Below are positions 1 through 12,085 of a stretch of DNA of 64,000 nt, in pieces. Every line of letters starts with the position of its first letter. The stretch's first letter is position 1. The notes under the pieces were generated by a model that was not told the origin of the DNA, did no database searches, and saw nothing but the letters and a program-made list of their open reading frames with translations. The stretch is from Actinomucor elegans (taxonomy: Eukaryota; Mucoromycota; Mucoromycetes; Mucorales; Mucoraceae): positions 1 to 64,000 of the forward strand of contig JAMSLZ010000017.1 in NCBI GenBank assembly GCA_026027325.1. Direction: 5' to 3'. The translations under genes and the position numbers were made by a program.

Positions 1-777
1 CATACACTAAGACGTCAGCAATAGGGGAGTTGGTGATCCAAGTCTTCGAACCGTTGAGGACGTAGTGACCATTGACCTTTTGGCAGTGGTTCCATGCTAC
101 TAGGATCAGAACCATGGTTAGGTTCAGTCAAACCGAAACAACCGACCTTTTCACCCTTGGCTTCAATAAAGAATAAGATATGAATAAAGAAGATAACGAT
201 AACAAAAAAAACTATCGTCTGCTTACCTAAGGCAGGAAGGTATTTGTCCTTTTGGGCATCAGTACCATACGCATTGATAGGGTGCATAACCAAAGAAGAT
301 TGTACAGACATGGCAGATCTATAACCAGAATCGACACTATTCAAAGTCATGGATTAGTATTCATGTCTAAAAGAAATTGAATGTAAGGCTTTACCGTTCT
401 ACTTCTCTAGCAGTTAAACCGTAAGCAACTGAAGAAACACCAGCACAACCGTAACCATCAATGGTAGAACCCAAGAAACCAAGCTCACCCATTTCAGACA
501 TAATATCTCTATCAAATTCTGTTTCAAATCAATACAAGCACAGGATTCAATTATAAACCTTACTCTCGTTACGGTAAGCATCAATGACGCGAGGTAAAAG
601 ACGTTCCTGGCAGTAGCTATTGGCAGCATCGCGTACCGAGATCTCGTCTTCAGTCAAGAGTTTCTCGAGATTAAGGGGATCTTCCCAGTTATATTTAACA
701 AAGGCCTTTGAGGCCATGGTTCTTGAAGCCAAACGAGGCACAACAGCCTTTGTACGAAGAAATTGACGAGCCAACAT
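1..777 (-). CDS. GCDH: Glutaryl-CoA dehydrogenase, mitochondrial (5' part; 3' end outside window)
   Basis: An FAD-dependent acyl-CoA dehydrogenase that oxidatively decarboxylates glutaryl-CoA to crotonyl-CoA in mitochondrial lysine/tryptophan breakdown. It starts at 777 with an Arg-rich, mitochondrial-presequence-like N terminus ([19 protein letters not shown]), followed by the family's [13 protein letters not shown] segment. Exons by splice signals: 777-564, 518-395, 336-227, 160-1, with introns of 45-66 nt and GTAAGG, GTAAAG and GTAAGC donors. Exon 3 gives [19 protein letters not shown] and exon 4 [17 protein letters not shown], both hallmark dehydrogenase motifs. Oddity: downstream of GSDPSSM the homologous sequence ([17 protein letters not shown]) is in another frame. 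Two missing A residues, near 90-91 and 78-81 and both in short homopolymers, would restore it. Sequencing error or pseudogenisation are both possible. The identification itself is secure. Confidence 0.88.
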
Positions 778-830
778 AATAGAAAGAATGAAAAAAAGTT
801 AAGAAGAACTCCAAGCAAGTGTAGTAACGT

Positions 831-838
831 ATTTATAT
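831..838 (-). promoter_or_regulatory. TATA-like box of the glutaryl-CoA dehydrogenase gene
   Basis: The minus strand reads TATAAAT about 55 nt before the ATG at 777. Position and sequence fit a fungal TATA element. No start-site data are available, so this is inference. Confidence 0.4.
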
Positions 839-899
839 GTAGCTGAAATTTCCCACCGTCTGAATTTGGTCATGTTGTGCCCGTCAAGCAAATGAAAGC

Positions 900-913
900 C
901 CGGTACAAACCGG
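900..913. promoter_or_regulatory. Inverted repeat CCGGT-N4-ACCGG in the GCDH upstream region
   Basis: A perfect 5-bp inverted repeat with a 4-bp spacer, which also reads as CGG-N6-CCG. Such paired CGG triplets are typical targets of fungal Zn2Cys6 activators. It lies about 125 nt upstream of the dehydrogenase ATG and just past the 3' end of the kinase gene. Regulatory use is inferred. Confidence 0.3.
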
Positions 914-950
914 ACTAAAGCAAAAGATTTCCCGTATTATTTCTTTTTTA

Positions 951-2420
951 TTAAGCATGTGGTGATTGTAGACTATTTTTACTATAACACTGTTGATCTT
1001 GTTGCTGCTGTTTGGAGCTATTCCAGCCAATACGTTGTGAATACCGTTTATAATGCTTATGTTGAGAAGAAGAAGAAGGATACTTTTTTGAATAATAACG
1101 TTTTCCTTTGCTTTGGGGAAGTGCTTGAGCTAAATCATCCATAACAAACACGTCTTCACAGTTGTCATTATTTCGCTTGTAACTATTCTGTGAAGACCTT
1201 CTTTTCAAATCATGGTTGCTTTCTCGGTAGTTATGCTTTGTAGGAGTATGATAACGAGGAGGAGAGGGTATCATTCTGGTATGAGGGTGAGGCGCCACCA
1301 ACTTTGAAAAGGGACCTACTTCAAGACAGCCACGCAGTAATCTACGCAGATAATCATAATCTGGTCGATCAGCGAAACGAAGCCGCCGCGTATAATCAAT
1401 GAAATCCATGATACCATGTGGTAAACCAAGACACATATCTTCCAGAAGGATCTCTTCTTGATGGCTTTCAATCGATCCCAACCAGCTTTTGAGGTCGCGC
1501 AGTAACACCAACCAAGGTAAATCACCAGCCAATAGTAAATCTAGTAATAACCAAGACTTTCCATGTCATCTCTTCTTGCATGTGTACCCGATGCACGTTG
1601 AGTGAAGCATAACGAGCAGTACCCGTTTTGTATTTAATAGGCTTTTTACATTCAGGGTATGGTTTCTTCGTCTTTGGATTTCGCCACCAAGTAGCAAGAC
1701 CAAAATCTACAACAAAAAGTGAAGTTTGATTATTGTAACATGTCGACAGTTGGAAGGAGGAGAAGGCGGTGGACTGAACGTAGGCCATGTTTGATTCAGC
1801 TAGAACACATGATGCAGGCAATAGAAAATTCTCAGGCTTAATATCTCTGTAAACTAACCCTCTGTTATGAATATGTTCCAAGCAAGTATCTAACGACAAG
1901 TAAGAATCTCATTCTTCCAAGCTATTGCGTTTTTCTTTTTCTTTTTTTTCTTTTTCTTTTTTTTACCAATTGACAACCGAAATCAATAACAATATCAAGA
2001 GGAATCTCTCTACAGTCTGTTGGAGCTCTTTCAAGCTTGCTCCAAGCAAATCAATGACAATACAATCATAGCCATCATATTGGCCGTACCAATGACATTT
2101 TGGTATACAAGCTAAACTTGAGTATAAGTAACACACGTACATATTAACTCGAGAATTAAACTTACGTCCTCCGGCTAATACATCGTACATGGTACTTTCA
2201 TGATGTAACTGAGGATAATCTAGATCAAGTGCTTCACGTTTGACAGCATAAAAACGTTTTGACCGAATATCCTGGGCTAAAAGAAAGAGTTGAGTTACAA
2301 TATCATCCAATAATCCTAGTTGATAATGCAAACCTTTAAAGACTTCCCCAAAGGAGCCTTCACCAATTTTGGATAATACTAACCATTGCTCACGACAATG
2401 ACATCCTTTGTGTGTTCCAT
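951..2420 (-). CDS. Casein kinase 1-like serine/threonine kinase (frame-broken)
   Basis: A CK1-family protein kinase. Visible in order: Gly-rich loop (IGEGSFGEVFK), the ATP lysine (YAVKRE), a VIDLLGASL hinge region, catalytic loop VYRDIKPENFLL, DFGLA, the CK1 signature TGTARYASLN, then LRFADRPDYDYLRRLL and a Lys/Arg/Ser-rich, Gln-rich tail ending at 951. Introns are clear after VFK (2323-2267 area) and after the LAGG segment. The conserved protein jumps frame at several places: near the start (ACAAAGG, about 2405), after LKELQ, at CAAGAAGAGAT (RRDDMESL, about 1580), at GGTTATT (about 1550), at CAAAAGC (about 1488) and at CTTCTGG (about 1443). Nearly all sit in short A or T runs. No clean full-length frame exists as given. 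The start at 2420 assumes one missing A. Family assignment is firm; functional status is open. Confidence 0.8.
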
Positions 2421-3734
2421 AGATAATAATAATAAAAGAAGAAGGAAGTAGACAGATTAAAGAGGTAGTAAAGAAAAAAATAAAAAGGGTGCTTTTTTTT
2501 TGGATAAGAAAAAAGAAAATAAAGAGAGAAAATACAAATAAAGGTGCCTCTTCTTTATCTTTCTTTCAAACTCTTTAGATTCTCTTTCTAAAGTATTTTC
2601 TTGTTCGAGTGCGCTTCTTTTGTTACTGTCTGTTCCTCTTCTTTTTTTGAGTTATTTTTACTGTAAGGTTACAAAACTAAAGATATAAGGGCTTGGACTT
2701 TTTTTTTCCTTTCTTGCTGTGTGGTGTTGCGATAGTGATTATAAAATAGAGTCGATTTTTCAAGTAGAAAATGGACTCTAGTTTATAATACAAAAAGTGT
2801 TTGGACGAGAAACTGAATGAACTAGCAAAAAAAAAAGAGTATACTTTTTCTTTACAAGAAAAGTAAAGAAAAAGAAGAAAAGAAAAAAAAAGAAAAGGAA
2901 AAAAAAAATTGAAAAAATGGCTTGAAAAGAGTAGAAAAAAAATATGGGATCACTTGGCTTCAGAAAGCTCTGCCAGTATCTCCTCTATGTAGTTTGACGT
3001 GTCGTCATCATGTAATTGGTCTTAGTTGCATGATTTTCAGAACAGCACCTGATGTTTTGCACTTTGTATTGTACTCAATATTGGTTTATTATAAATCCCA
3101 CAAAGTATACGTCCAAAAATAACGTTCTATTATATTATCGTACGGTATACTTCGAGAGCTTATTTCAAGACCAGTAAAAATCTCCAAATGGTTTTGCCTC
3201 GATCCAACCAAGTTAAGCTTACTCATAAGCCCAAATTACACGTTCTTGTTTGCTCAAATTGCGTCTAAATTGCTAGCCAATAAACGCCATTTGTTTCAGT
3301 AAAAAAAATCGCTCAATTAGCATTCTTTAGTAACTCGTAGCGATAGCATAATTCATTTATCATAGGAATTCAATTAATCATGTCTCTATGACTTGTACAA
3401 AGATTGATTTACTCCTGTCCGGAAACATACGCAGGGCTTCTATATGCAACAAAAGACCTATAGTAGCACTTGCCTGGGTTTATGCGAACGTGAGTGTCAC
3501 GCATCTGACTGAGGCAAAACAAAGTAGGGATGCCTATACACACATCTGTATACTCTTTTTTCTGAACTATCGCTTTTCATGTTTCTGATGTATACACTAT
3601 AACGTATTATACTAAGTTAGAGTCAGCAAGTATAACCGCATATCTGAGAAAGACAATTTTCTAAACTTGAAGAGAAAAAAAGAGGTTAATAACGAGTCAA
3701 GTTAATTATCTGCCCTTTAAAAAGTATTCTAATT

Positions 3735-4115
3735 AGATGCAGCAACTCGTTACGAGTAAAAGAACTACCTACAGATGCGACATTGAACTGGGGATTAGGC
3801 GAGAGATCTATAGATCATTAAATGGCATTTATATGAAGTTCATATGATTTATAGCTACCTGTTACAAACAAAAAGTAAACCAAAGGTAATTTAGCTAAAC
3901 AAAATATTGAGAGATATAGCCACACTAACTACTAATCAAAGTGACATCAAACCGAGATCGGACAAGAGATTTACAAATCATCAGAACTAGGTGCATGGCA
4001 TTAACAGTGTAGTACAAAATATAATGTACTTTTTGAGTTTTGGCTAAATAATTATTTTGGTAGTTTCAGTAGTTTACTATGAATATGTACTAATCAAATG
4101 CGACCATTTAATTGG
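3735..4115 (-). repeat. Cluster of three degenerate dispersed-repeat copies
   Basis: Read on the minus strand, three neighbouring pieces (about 3735-3824, 3921-3970 and 4084-4115) share the order GATCTCTCG/GATCTCGG, then ATGTCGCAT or a variant, then TGATTAGTA. The same order recurs at 5083, 43412, 48577, 48743, 48936 and 51594. Copies are diverged and always intergenic. The nature of the family is unknown. Confidence 0.5.
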
Positions 4116-5082
4116 AATTAATTATGACATGTAGTAAGGTTAAAATTGGCCTGTTTTCAGGAAAAATCATAAGAGTACCCTTCGGCCCAAGTTTCTTTCT
4201 TTCTTTTTTATGGATTTCGAAGGGAGGATTCTCAAGTAATAGTCTAATAATAACATATATAGAATATAAGGAAGAGTATACAGATATCTTTGTATTTTTC
4301 ATGTTAGATACACGAGTTATGGATGTACTTAAAAAATAAAGGTAGCACACTTTACCTAAATGAACTTAATATCAAAGAAAATACAAGGTGTTATTTACTT
4401 TAGTTGATGGACAAATTGATTCTGTAACATTTTGTTAATATATGCTGCACATATTGAGGATATTACTATTCAAATGTTGACTTAGATGGCAGTGAGAAGC
4501 TTCATTTTAGATCCAAAAATTGGACTGAATCCCTGACAGCCAGCCAGAGTCTCGATCTCCTCGCCTGTTGCAATTATACACTTCTCCTATTGGCAAGCGA
4601 CAATTGAATAATCTTTGTCGTCTGAGGTTGACAAAGCTTAAATGAAAATTATGTAACAGCTCAAGTAATTAAATAATACCACCTGTGTTTTCTTAGATAA
4701 GTGCGCTCTGATAAAACTAAAACCAGTTTTTCTTATTTCTTCAACGCATCCATAGCTCATGTGTTCTTTAAGCTAAACAATATAAATAAAATACAAATAC
4801 ATACTCTAAACAATGCATTAGGTATGCTAAAGAATGCTACCTTTACGCGTCAAGAAAAAAACGGAATTAGATAATTTCAGTCAAAAGATGTGCCTTTACG
4901 ACTTTGTCTTGAAATTGAGTCGTCTTCAACCTCTTTGCATTCCTAAACTAGCTTTAATTAAACAATGTATCCAGAGGCTAGAATGAACTATTCCATCTAC
5001 TAGAACCGAGGTTTGACAGAAGCCCAATAGAAACGCTGCAGTAAGTTACATGCATTTTATGCAACCTAAATCCTAATGGTCA

Positions 5083-5150
5083 ATCGATCTCTCGGCTGAG
5101 CACAGTTTAATATTGCATCTGATTAGTACCCCATCTCTGAAACAATGTAC
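5083..5150 (+). repeat. Dispersed-repeat copy (plus orientation)
   Basis: Contains ATCGATCTCTCGGCTGAG followed by TTGCATCTGATTAGTACC, matching the intergenic family at 51594-51660 (TGTCGCATCTGATTAGTA). Diverged in between. Confidence 0.45.
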
Positions 5151-6548
5151 TCCACTTTTTAAAATCTTTATTTTACTCTACAACATTCGATTTCTAATAC
5201 GCATTAGTTAATTGTAGTCTTTATTAATATAACATTAATTTTTTGTTTCCTACCTACCAATTTAAAAAACAGACATTTTTTGATCAGATATATATGTACT
5301 TTTTTATCGGCTGAATATAAATAAGAGTATAATATCGATCTTCCATTCCATATAAACCCCATATGGCTTCTAAATTGTCAACACTACAAAAGTCAAGTAA
5401 TAAGCACTAACTGAAATCTTTGATCAACTTATTGTATATGCTATTACTATTGTGTTTTAGCTCTTGAGAATTTTTTTTTATCGGCTGCATGAAACTAGAG
5501 AAAGACAAACAAACCCGCATTATAATTTAGTAGGGGTAGGTAGAATGCTTAATGGCGGTTTCATTCGAAAAAGGTACAGAAAGTATTTCCATAATATCAA
5601 GATGACTTTGACATAAAAAAAAAAATCCCGAAAAAAGCCTTCATAATGTCCATTGGAGATCGTGGTTTAGAGGGGACTGGGTCTACAACTAAGGACTTTC
5701 AACGTTATAGAGGTATTTTGAGAAACAAAAGGCACATGGTCAATCCATAACTGTTTGTATGACAACCGAAAGAAAACCTGTTCTTATTCCTTAATGTGGA
5801 ATTACCTGGCAAATACAGTTATTCGGCTCTCAATCTGTTGATTTGATGAAACTAATTTCATGAGTCGAACTAAGTTCAAAGGAAAACTGAAGGAGTGACC
5901 GAAAATAAGTTCAATGAAAAACCGAAAGTAATTTCCGTAGTATTTTTTCTCTCCCTTTACATTAAGCTTTTAAAATTAAAAGTGAATGACATGTTACTTT
6001 ATCAAATATGTTCTGGGAATATATATGACCAGAACGGCAATGAATCTACGGACATTGTTGATGAGAAGGTGATCATATTGTTGCCAAACAACTTCTAATC
6101 TTGAAATGTACTTGAAAAAAAATCTTATGAGAGAGATGGTTGTAGATAACTCAAGGGGCTCAGACAAAAATATGATTACTTCAGTATTAGAAAGAGCCGG
6201 TAGATTTACCAAGTGCAGGGATTAGGGGACGACACCTCGAGAATTGTTTTCGAGTACAGGAAAAGCTGGTGCCAGTAAGGGCCGCAGCGCTGAAAGCAGA
6301 CGTCGAGGAGCAAGTAAAAAATAGCATTAGTTTGAGATTTTACGCTTACATACAAACAAGTATACGCTTCAAAATACTTTCCTTTCAGTTAAAGTATATT
6401 TTATTTTATTTGATATTCCAGGCATTTGCAGTAAGCAGCAGCTCTTCAGTAGTTTTCAATTGCTTTTGAGTGTCTTTGTCTATTAGGCCCTACTTTTTTC
6501 GGCTTGTTCCATAAACTGTGCAGCTTTTCCCATTCCTCTTCTGAAAAA

Positions 6549-6582
<34 letters not shown>

Positions 6583-7469
6583 GTTTTTGTTGTCGTTGTT
6601 CATTAAGTCGACAATACTGCTAAAGTGATTGATCACTGAATCCTTCTGAGTGTTGTTCATATTGTGATAAGGTCTCTCGTTATATGACAGTCTTGCTGAA
6701 TCCTTCTAAAACCTTGTCTTTTTCGGCAGTCATTACTGATGGTTTTCGCGCTATTATTTATATAACGCAATCATCAAGCATAGGATGTATCTTGACTGTC
6801 CTAACACGCACCAAGATACAAGTGTCGTATATAGTATATAGGGTCTTTTAAACTTATACAATAAAATACAATCTCACGTTTTGCGCGATTCTATTCCTAT
6901 TGTCCCTTTATCATAACTTTATACATCCAGAACTCTCAATTACTTTCTTGAACTTTATTCTATTGCTTTTTCTGATACTTTCCCCATCGGAGGTATTGAC
7001 ATTTACACTGATTTTGCTTCTTTTGAATCCTTGAAAACTCAAGTTAATACCAGACGTGGCTATTGGAAACTATACGAGCAGAAGTGTATCTTATCAAGGC
7101 ATATAAAAAACTATAAAGTAAAAAGAGAGTTTATCTCATTGGTTATGTAAAAAACACAATGATCATCACATGCTGCGGAAAAACAGATTGGTTTCTCTAT
7201 GTACATCTTTTAACATATTGATTGTATAAAAAAAGCAGGAACTAGCAAAAGGCTTTATAGCGAAACTTGTAAAAAAAAATTTTATTAAGCATAAAATGGT
7301 TCAAGTACTAAGTAGAACTTTTTTTTTTGTATATTTTGAGATAATAGACGGTTACTTAAAATACAGTACTTGCAATCAATCAGGTTTTCTACACAGACTT
7401 CTAGGTAGATAAGTGAAGCATTCTATTATATTTAACGTCATAGGGGATTAGTAAGAAATACAATTAAAA

Positions 7470-7918
7470 TCATGTGAATTTATTAAACATATATTTACAT
7501 CCGAAGGACGTTTTTAAACATATTGGATATATCATTAATTGTTCAAAGATAAGATTAACGGTCTTTTTTTCATAATGAGGGTTAGTGCCCTCATAAACAA
7601 AAGGCTTCGTTTCCACTACAATCGCATCATGTTCTACCTCAATATGGGCTCTCAATTCATCTATGTTTTCAGTATGATACCAACATGAGGGACAAGCCAG
7701 ATGTGTATCATCATAATCAGTTGCGCATAGTTGAATCTGGCATTAGCTGGTCGATGAATGCCAGTGCGACGATGAGGAAGGTCGATACCATGAACATCAC
7801 GAACATGTCTGAGCATTATTGTAGCTCTGCTATAACCTGTATCAGAATACTTGCAGATATGGCATGGATACATCAAGTTGAGAGTAGGTCTGTACCGATA
7901 AAAAGTTGCAGCAACCAT
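7470..7918 (-). pseudogene. C2H2 zinc-finger paralogue, frame-broken
   Basis: The upstream half (7918-7725) encodes CHICKYSDTGYSRATIMLRH followed by VRDVHGIDL, a C-x2-C...H-x4-H finger. The downstream half, in another frame, encodes DYDDTHLACPSCWYH then ELRAHIEVEH, a second finger. Both halves align with the intact neighbour at 8620-9156 (CPSCWYHC, VHGIE). The join needs one extra base near 7720-7735, and I see no usable splice sites there. It is therefore either a real frameshift in a decaying duplicate or a one-base assembly error. Function is unknown; a C2H2 pair suggests nucleic-acid or protein binding. Confidence 0.55.
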
Positions 7919-8619
7919 AGTTGTATAAATAAAGGTTCTGAAAGAAGAGTGAGGAAGTAATATAAAATACGAGCGTTTTTATTCTGTAGAACAAGTTTTA
8001 TTATTGTTGTTGGTCTTTTGTGGTTATTGTCTTGATAAAATAATAACAGTTCATTGATATAGGTAATGGCTTACGCGTTACGTAAGTGCAGAAGCAGATG
8101 TTCCTAATATACATTTGTAAATAAATCATGATCATCCCTATATGTTTTTACCTATGATTAACTATATATAAATGTATTCAAATAGTATGGTCAACTGGTA
8201 TTATCCAAGTTGAACAACTTGGAATAGTTACATCTTGGCTAATTCGAAATACACCAACATCGTGAGTAAGAAAAATTAGCACCATTGAAAGCACATAATG
8301 AACGTGTTGGTTGTAGTCGTAATTCTATAATCGTACATATAGCCGTTTAGTTGATTGTTTAATTAATCACTACGATATTGTAAAACGTTACAAATACTGC
8401 ATACAGGATAATGAGTGTATAGAGTATCTCAAATGTATGCACAAGCAATATAACCTATGTATTGTTACGAACCACAAAGCTCAGTCAAATCATTACATTA
8501 GGCGGCCTGTCTAAATAGAAAGCTTTCTTGAAAAATAAAAAGCTTCTCACATTATTGTTCATTTATGTTCTTTTTATTTGTGATAAAGTGAGAAAAGAGA
8601 AATAGTATCAAAAGTACAT
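7919..8619. other. Intergenic spacer between the two C2H2 paralogues
   Basis: AT-rich with no ORF of note. It separates two same-strand paralogues and holds the presumed promoter of the broken copy and the 3' end of the intact one. Confidence 0.5.
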
Positions 8620-9156
8620 CTAATTTACTTTGCTTCTTCTATTGAACAGCTGTTTAAAAGTGGAAACAAGTTCATTCAAGACATTTAGTATTTCATCTTC
8701 TTTTTCCTTGAGCGCTTCTTGGCTTGAACCGTCTACCGTAGAAATAGTAGTAATAGGAATTTTACCTTTGTTTTTGTATATACGTTCAGGCTCTTCTATT
8801 ACATTGGATTTTACTGACCCTTCTATTGATACCACCTTCTTGCCGTTTTTTACGCCTTTATTTGCAGCTGGATACACATGAGCTTCTATGACATGACGTG
8901 AAAAGAGATCAAAGTCTTCTGAACAATGGTACCAACATGAAGGACAAGCAAAGTGAGTAGCACAGTCATCCGTGTAATCGTTTTGATAAACGTAGGCTTT
9001 AGATGGAGGACGTTTTTGACTTGGCTGACCTGGATCAATCTCTATACCATGGACACTCTTTAGGTGTTTGAGGACTGCGCTAGAACTTCCAAAATATTCA
9101 TGACATTCGTAACAAGGATGCAACAGGTGCACTTTAATTCTGTCCATAATTGACAT
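8620..9156 (-). CDS. Two-finger C2H2 zinc-finger protein, 178 aa
   Basis: A single-exon ORF starting at 9156. Finger 1 uses C15, C18, H31 and H36 (CYECHEYFGSSS...KHLKSVH). Finger 2 uses C71, C74, H88 and H93 (CPSCWYHC...SRHVIEAH). Between them is a basic Pro/Lys linker. The C terminus (about 110-178) is Lys/Glu rich with a heptad-like stretch (EILNVLNELVSTFKQLF) that may form a coiled coil. A diverged same-strand paralogue sits 700 bp downstream (7470-7918), so this is a tandem duplication. The fingers are spaced too far apart for a classic tandem DNA reader, and no known orthologue is recognised. The role is unknown. Confidence 0.6.
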   Translation of the reverse strand: MSIMDRIKVHLLHPCYECHEYFGSSSAVLKHLKSVHGIEIDPGQPSQKRPPSKAYVYQNDYTDDCATHFACPSCWYHCSEDFDLFSRHVIEAHVYPAANKGVKNGKKVVSIEGSVKSNVIEEPERIYKNKGKIPITTISTVDGSSQEALKEKEDEILNVLNELVSTFKQLFNRRSKVN

Positions 9157-9369
9157 ACTAGTAAGAACTTGCTAAAGAAGAAGGAACTGATATGATTAGT
9201 ACGAGTTTAATTTATACGCAATTGACAAACAGGTTTTCAAAGGTACCTGGCTATATTTAAGCAGGTGTATTTGAACATTACGCTATGGTTTTTTTTAATA
9301 CACCGTGAGATATAGTGTAGTTGATCGATTCAAGTGCATTTCAGATGCTTGATTTCAACAGGAAATAGA

Positions 9370-9407
<38 letters not shown>

Positions 9408-12085
9408 TTAGTTATGTCTTAGTGCTGAAGACATTTCAATAATTCAATACATACTATGGTCTAAATTCACAACATCCTTTATCTATATCGCTTAACTTGC
9501 TGATTCTTATATATACGCTTGAGTTAGAAAAACAATCACATTTTTGATGCAAAAAATATTATTAATGTGTATCTGCAAGCAGTAGACTAATTAGTTTTAA
9601 AAGGATATTGTTCGATTGTTTGACAACATACTTCGATCTAATATAATATCCTTTAGGTAAATCCTAATTACTGTGATAAAATTCACTATTTTTTTTGTAT
9701 GAATGAAGATTGGTAAAAAAAAAAAAATTATTAAACAGGTAAGAACGATCAAGCATAGAGGGACATTGACTTGTCTTGAAAAAGGTGCGAGTTTACAAGG
9801 GATTGGTGGCAGGGATAGTATATATAATACCTAAGAGAGATAGTAGCAAGAATAAAGTTTACTTTATGCTACTACTGTATACAGTTTTGTATAGGCATGA
9901 CTGAAAGAAATCTTTGGGCACAACTAGCATAGGTTATTTTAAATTTTTAGCTTGGTAAAGTAAAAATTTGAAAAAGATGCAGGACATATTAATCATCATC
10001 AAGGTCTATGTTCTCCATGATGATGAATGAAGAAAGTTGAATTATCAAAGTCTACTTTCAACAACGGCTCTAATGAATTTGTTAGTTAATTCTGAGTACG
10101 AACCACTGACTAGAGCTGACATTAAACTGTGATCGATTTAGAGATTATTGGACCGAAGTTTTGTAACTTGTAGTTGAAGAGAATCTTACGTGCTTAACGT
10201 AATAAATAAAGGAATGATAGGAATATAATTACGCATAAAATGGGATCATATTTTATTGTACAAGTTAAAAAGAAAGAACCAAGAACTCTCTATTACACAG
10301 CTTGAGAATTATTAAATATTATATTTAATATCAGAATGGCTTACTGTAGGTGCAATCAAGGTATCATGTAGATTATGTAAAAACCATTTGTTCATGAATA
10401 ATAAATGTAATGTATTCGTTGTGAAGCAGCTAAGTAAAGAGATTTAGCAGATTTAACAATTCATTTTGAATAAGGATCATTAATTTAATATGATATTGGA
10501 CAGAGATCGATCATTAAATCTGTTCAATATGAAATATATGTGGTTTGCCAACTGTCGCTAAAATACAGTATATGCATAGTATTCAGCTTGATAAGAATTC
10601 AAAAAAATAGAGTAATTTATTTTGAACATGTGCCGATCTTCAGATGCAGCATTAAAAACCAATCAGTTGAAAAATCCACAGATGTTGAAAATGACTTGAT
10701 TTCGGAAAGTCTTCCCCCCAAGGGTAACTACTAGAAATCCAAATTATGCATTCTCCCCGTTTTTTTGTGGAGCACAAAGGTAGCATACTCGAGGCATAAT
10801 CTATTAATATCGTAAATTTAACATATATATTAAACATGCATCCAATTGTAATTATGTAGTATTTTATTATATATAAAACGTTCAAAGTATGGCTGCATGT
10901 GTTAAATAAAAATTGAACAATTAGTCTTTATTTGAAACTCCTTTTTTTTTGGTGAATAGACCTTTGCAATTATAAGGTTACTCTACAAGCTTAAAACAAT
11001 TCCGACCATTTAGTGTTTTTACTGTGGAGCAAAACTCTCTCTTCTATTTACTTACAATATGTATACCATTCAATAGGGAACTTAATCATTTATAAAATCG
11101 ATGAATCATTTAAGATTCGGAATTGTTTTCTTCGCCTTTTGCAATATGATCTTGGTTTACAAACATAAGATTTCAATTTCTGGGATAATACCACTTAAAA
11201 AGATTAATATAATAAATAAATCAACTAAGATCTTTTAGTCAATCTCAATCTAATGTCACATTGGCTGACTATTCCATGCCCAAAATAAACTACTACATAT
11301 TATATTGAGATCTACAATTGAAATGTTTGTTTTAACTGATTCATTTTTTATAATTGTCGATGATTCTAATCCATTATTTGGCTTTAAACCTCAAAATTTT
11401 CAAGTTAGTGACTTTTACAGGTCAAGAAAAAAAAAACGTATACAAAGAATAGACACGTCAATATGACGGATATGCTAGCACTGACTCGAAATAGATAAAG
11501 CACCTTAAACAGTAGCCGCGATTTCTAAGCCGCAATTGAGCCACAAGGCTATTTTCTGACCGTCAGGCTTTGGCTGAAAGATCATCATCTTATCTCTATA
11601 CCTTGTGGCTTTAACAGTAAAGCATGTACCTAAACTTTTTGGTTAAAAGTTTGATATACGCGTTAAAAAACGCGGCGGATCAAAGGAACCTGAAAGTTAA
11701 AATCAAGAACTAAACTTCTTTTGTAACCCTTGTGAAGGTCGCACAAGTCAGAGTACTATCGGAGTGTATTCTAGACCATTACAACTGTACCAGTGTACCC
11801 GTCAAAAAGTCTCTTAATTATCATTTCAACTATTCAAGCTTAGGCCGCTGCCAAATTTCAACTAAATCATATAAACCAAAGTTCCTTAAAGACCTAGTCC
11901 AACAAGTAGTATTATATCATTTGAACAGGATGCTGCAGACTCACGTTATCTATCTATCAACAATAATACAACTAGATTACTAGCGGAGTTGGAAAGTGAT
12001 TTCAAAAGGACACACACTGAAAGGACAATTCCGCCTTTCTTTTTTCTCTTTTTTTTTTACACTTTTTTTTCTCAAATCTCTCAAG
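9157..12085. other. AT-rich intergenic stretch, no recognisable gene
   Basis: About 2.9 kb without credible coding sequence. It holds a poly-T tract of about 34 nt at 9371-9404, a possible diverged member of the GATCTC/GATTAG repeat family around 10080-10155 (minus strand), and a 10-bp inverted repeat at 11539-11610. The last 100 bp are pyrimidine rich and lead into the coiled-coil gene. Confidence 0.5.
11539..11610. repeat. 72-bp inverted-repeat structure
   Basis: AGCCACAAGG at 11539-11548 is repeated as its exact reverse complement CCTTGTGGCT at 11601-11610. The loop contains a further perfect palindrome, CTGACCGTCAG. The transcript could form a branched hairpin. It is GC-richer than its surroundings. 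It could be a small RNA, a MITE remnant or a regulatory hairpin; there is no evidence to choose. Confidence 0.35.

Larger units (their letters stand above)
2421..7469. other. Five-kilobase AT-rich intergenic stretch, no recognisable gene
   Basis: The first 500 bp upstream of the kinase are homopyrimidine/homopurine rich (runs of CTTTT and AAAAGA), as in fungal promoters. The remainder has only short ORFs without recognisable domains or coding structure. It contains four copies of a degenerate dispersed repeat (3735-4115 and 5083-5150) and a long poly-T tract at about 6551-6579. No tRNA-like B box was seen. Confidence 0.6.

Noticed and set aside
4108..4350. Overlapping ORFs on both strands (75 and 80 codons)
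   Set aside because: No domains, no splice or promoter context, AT-rich; open by chance.
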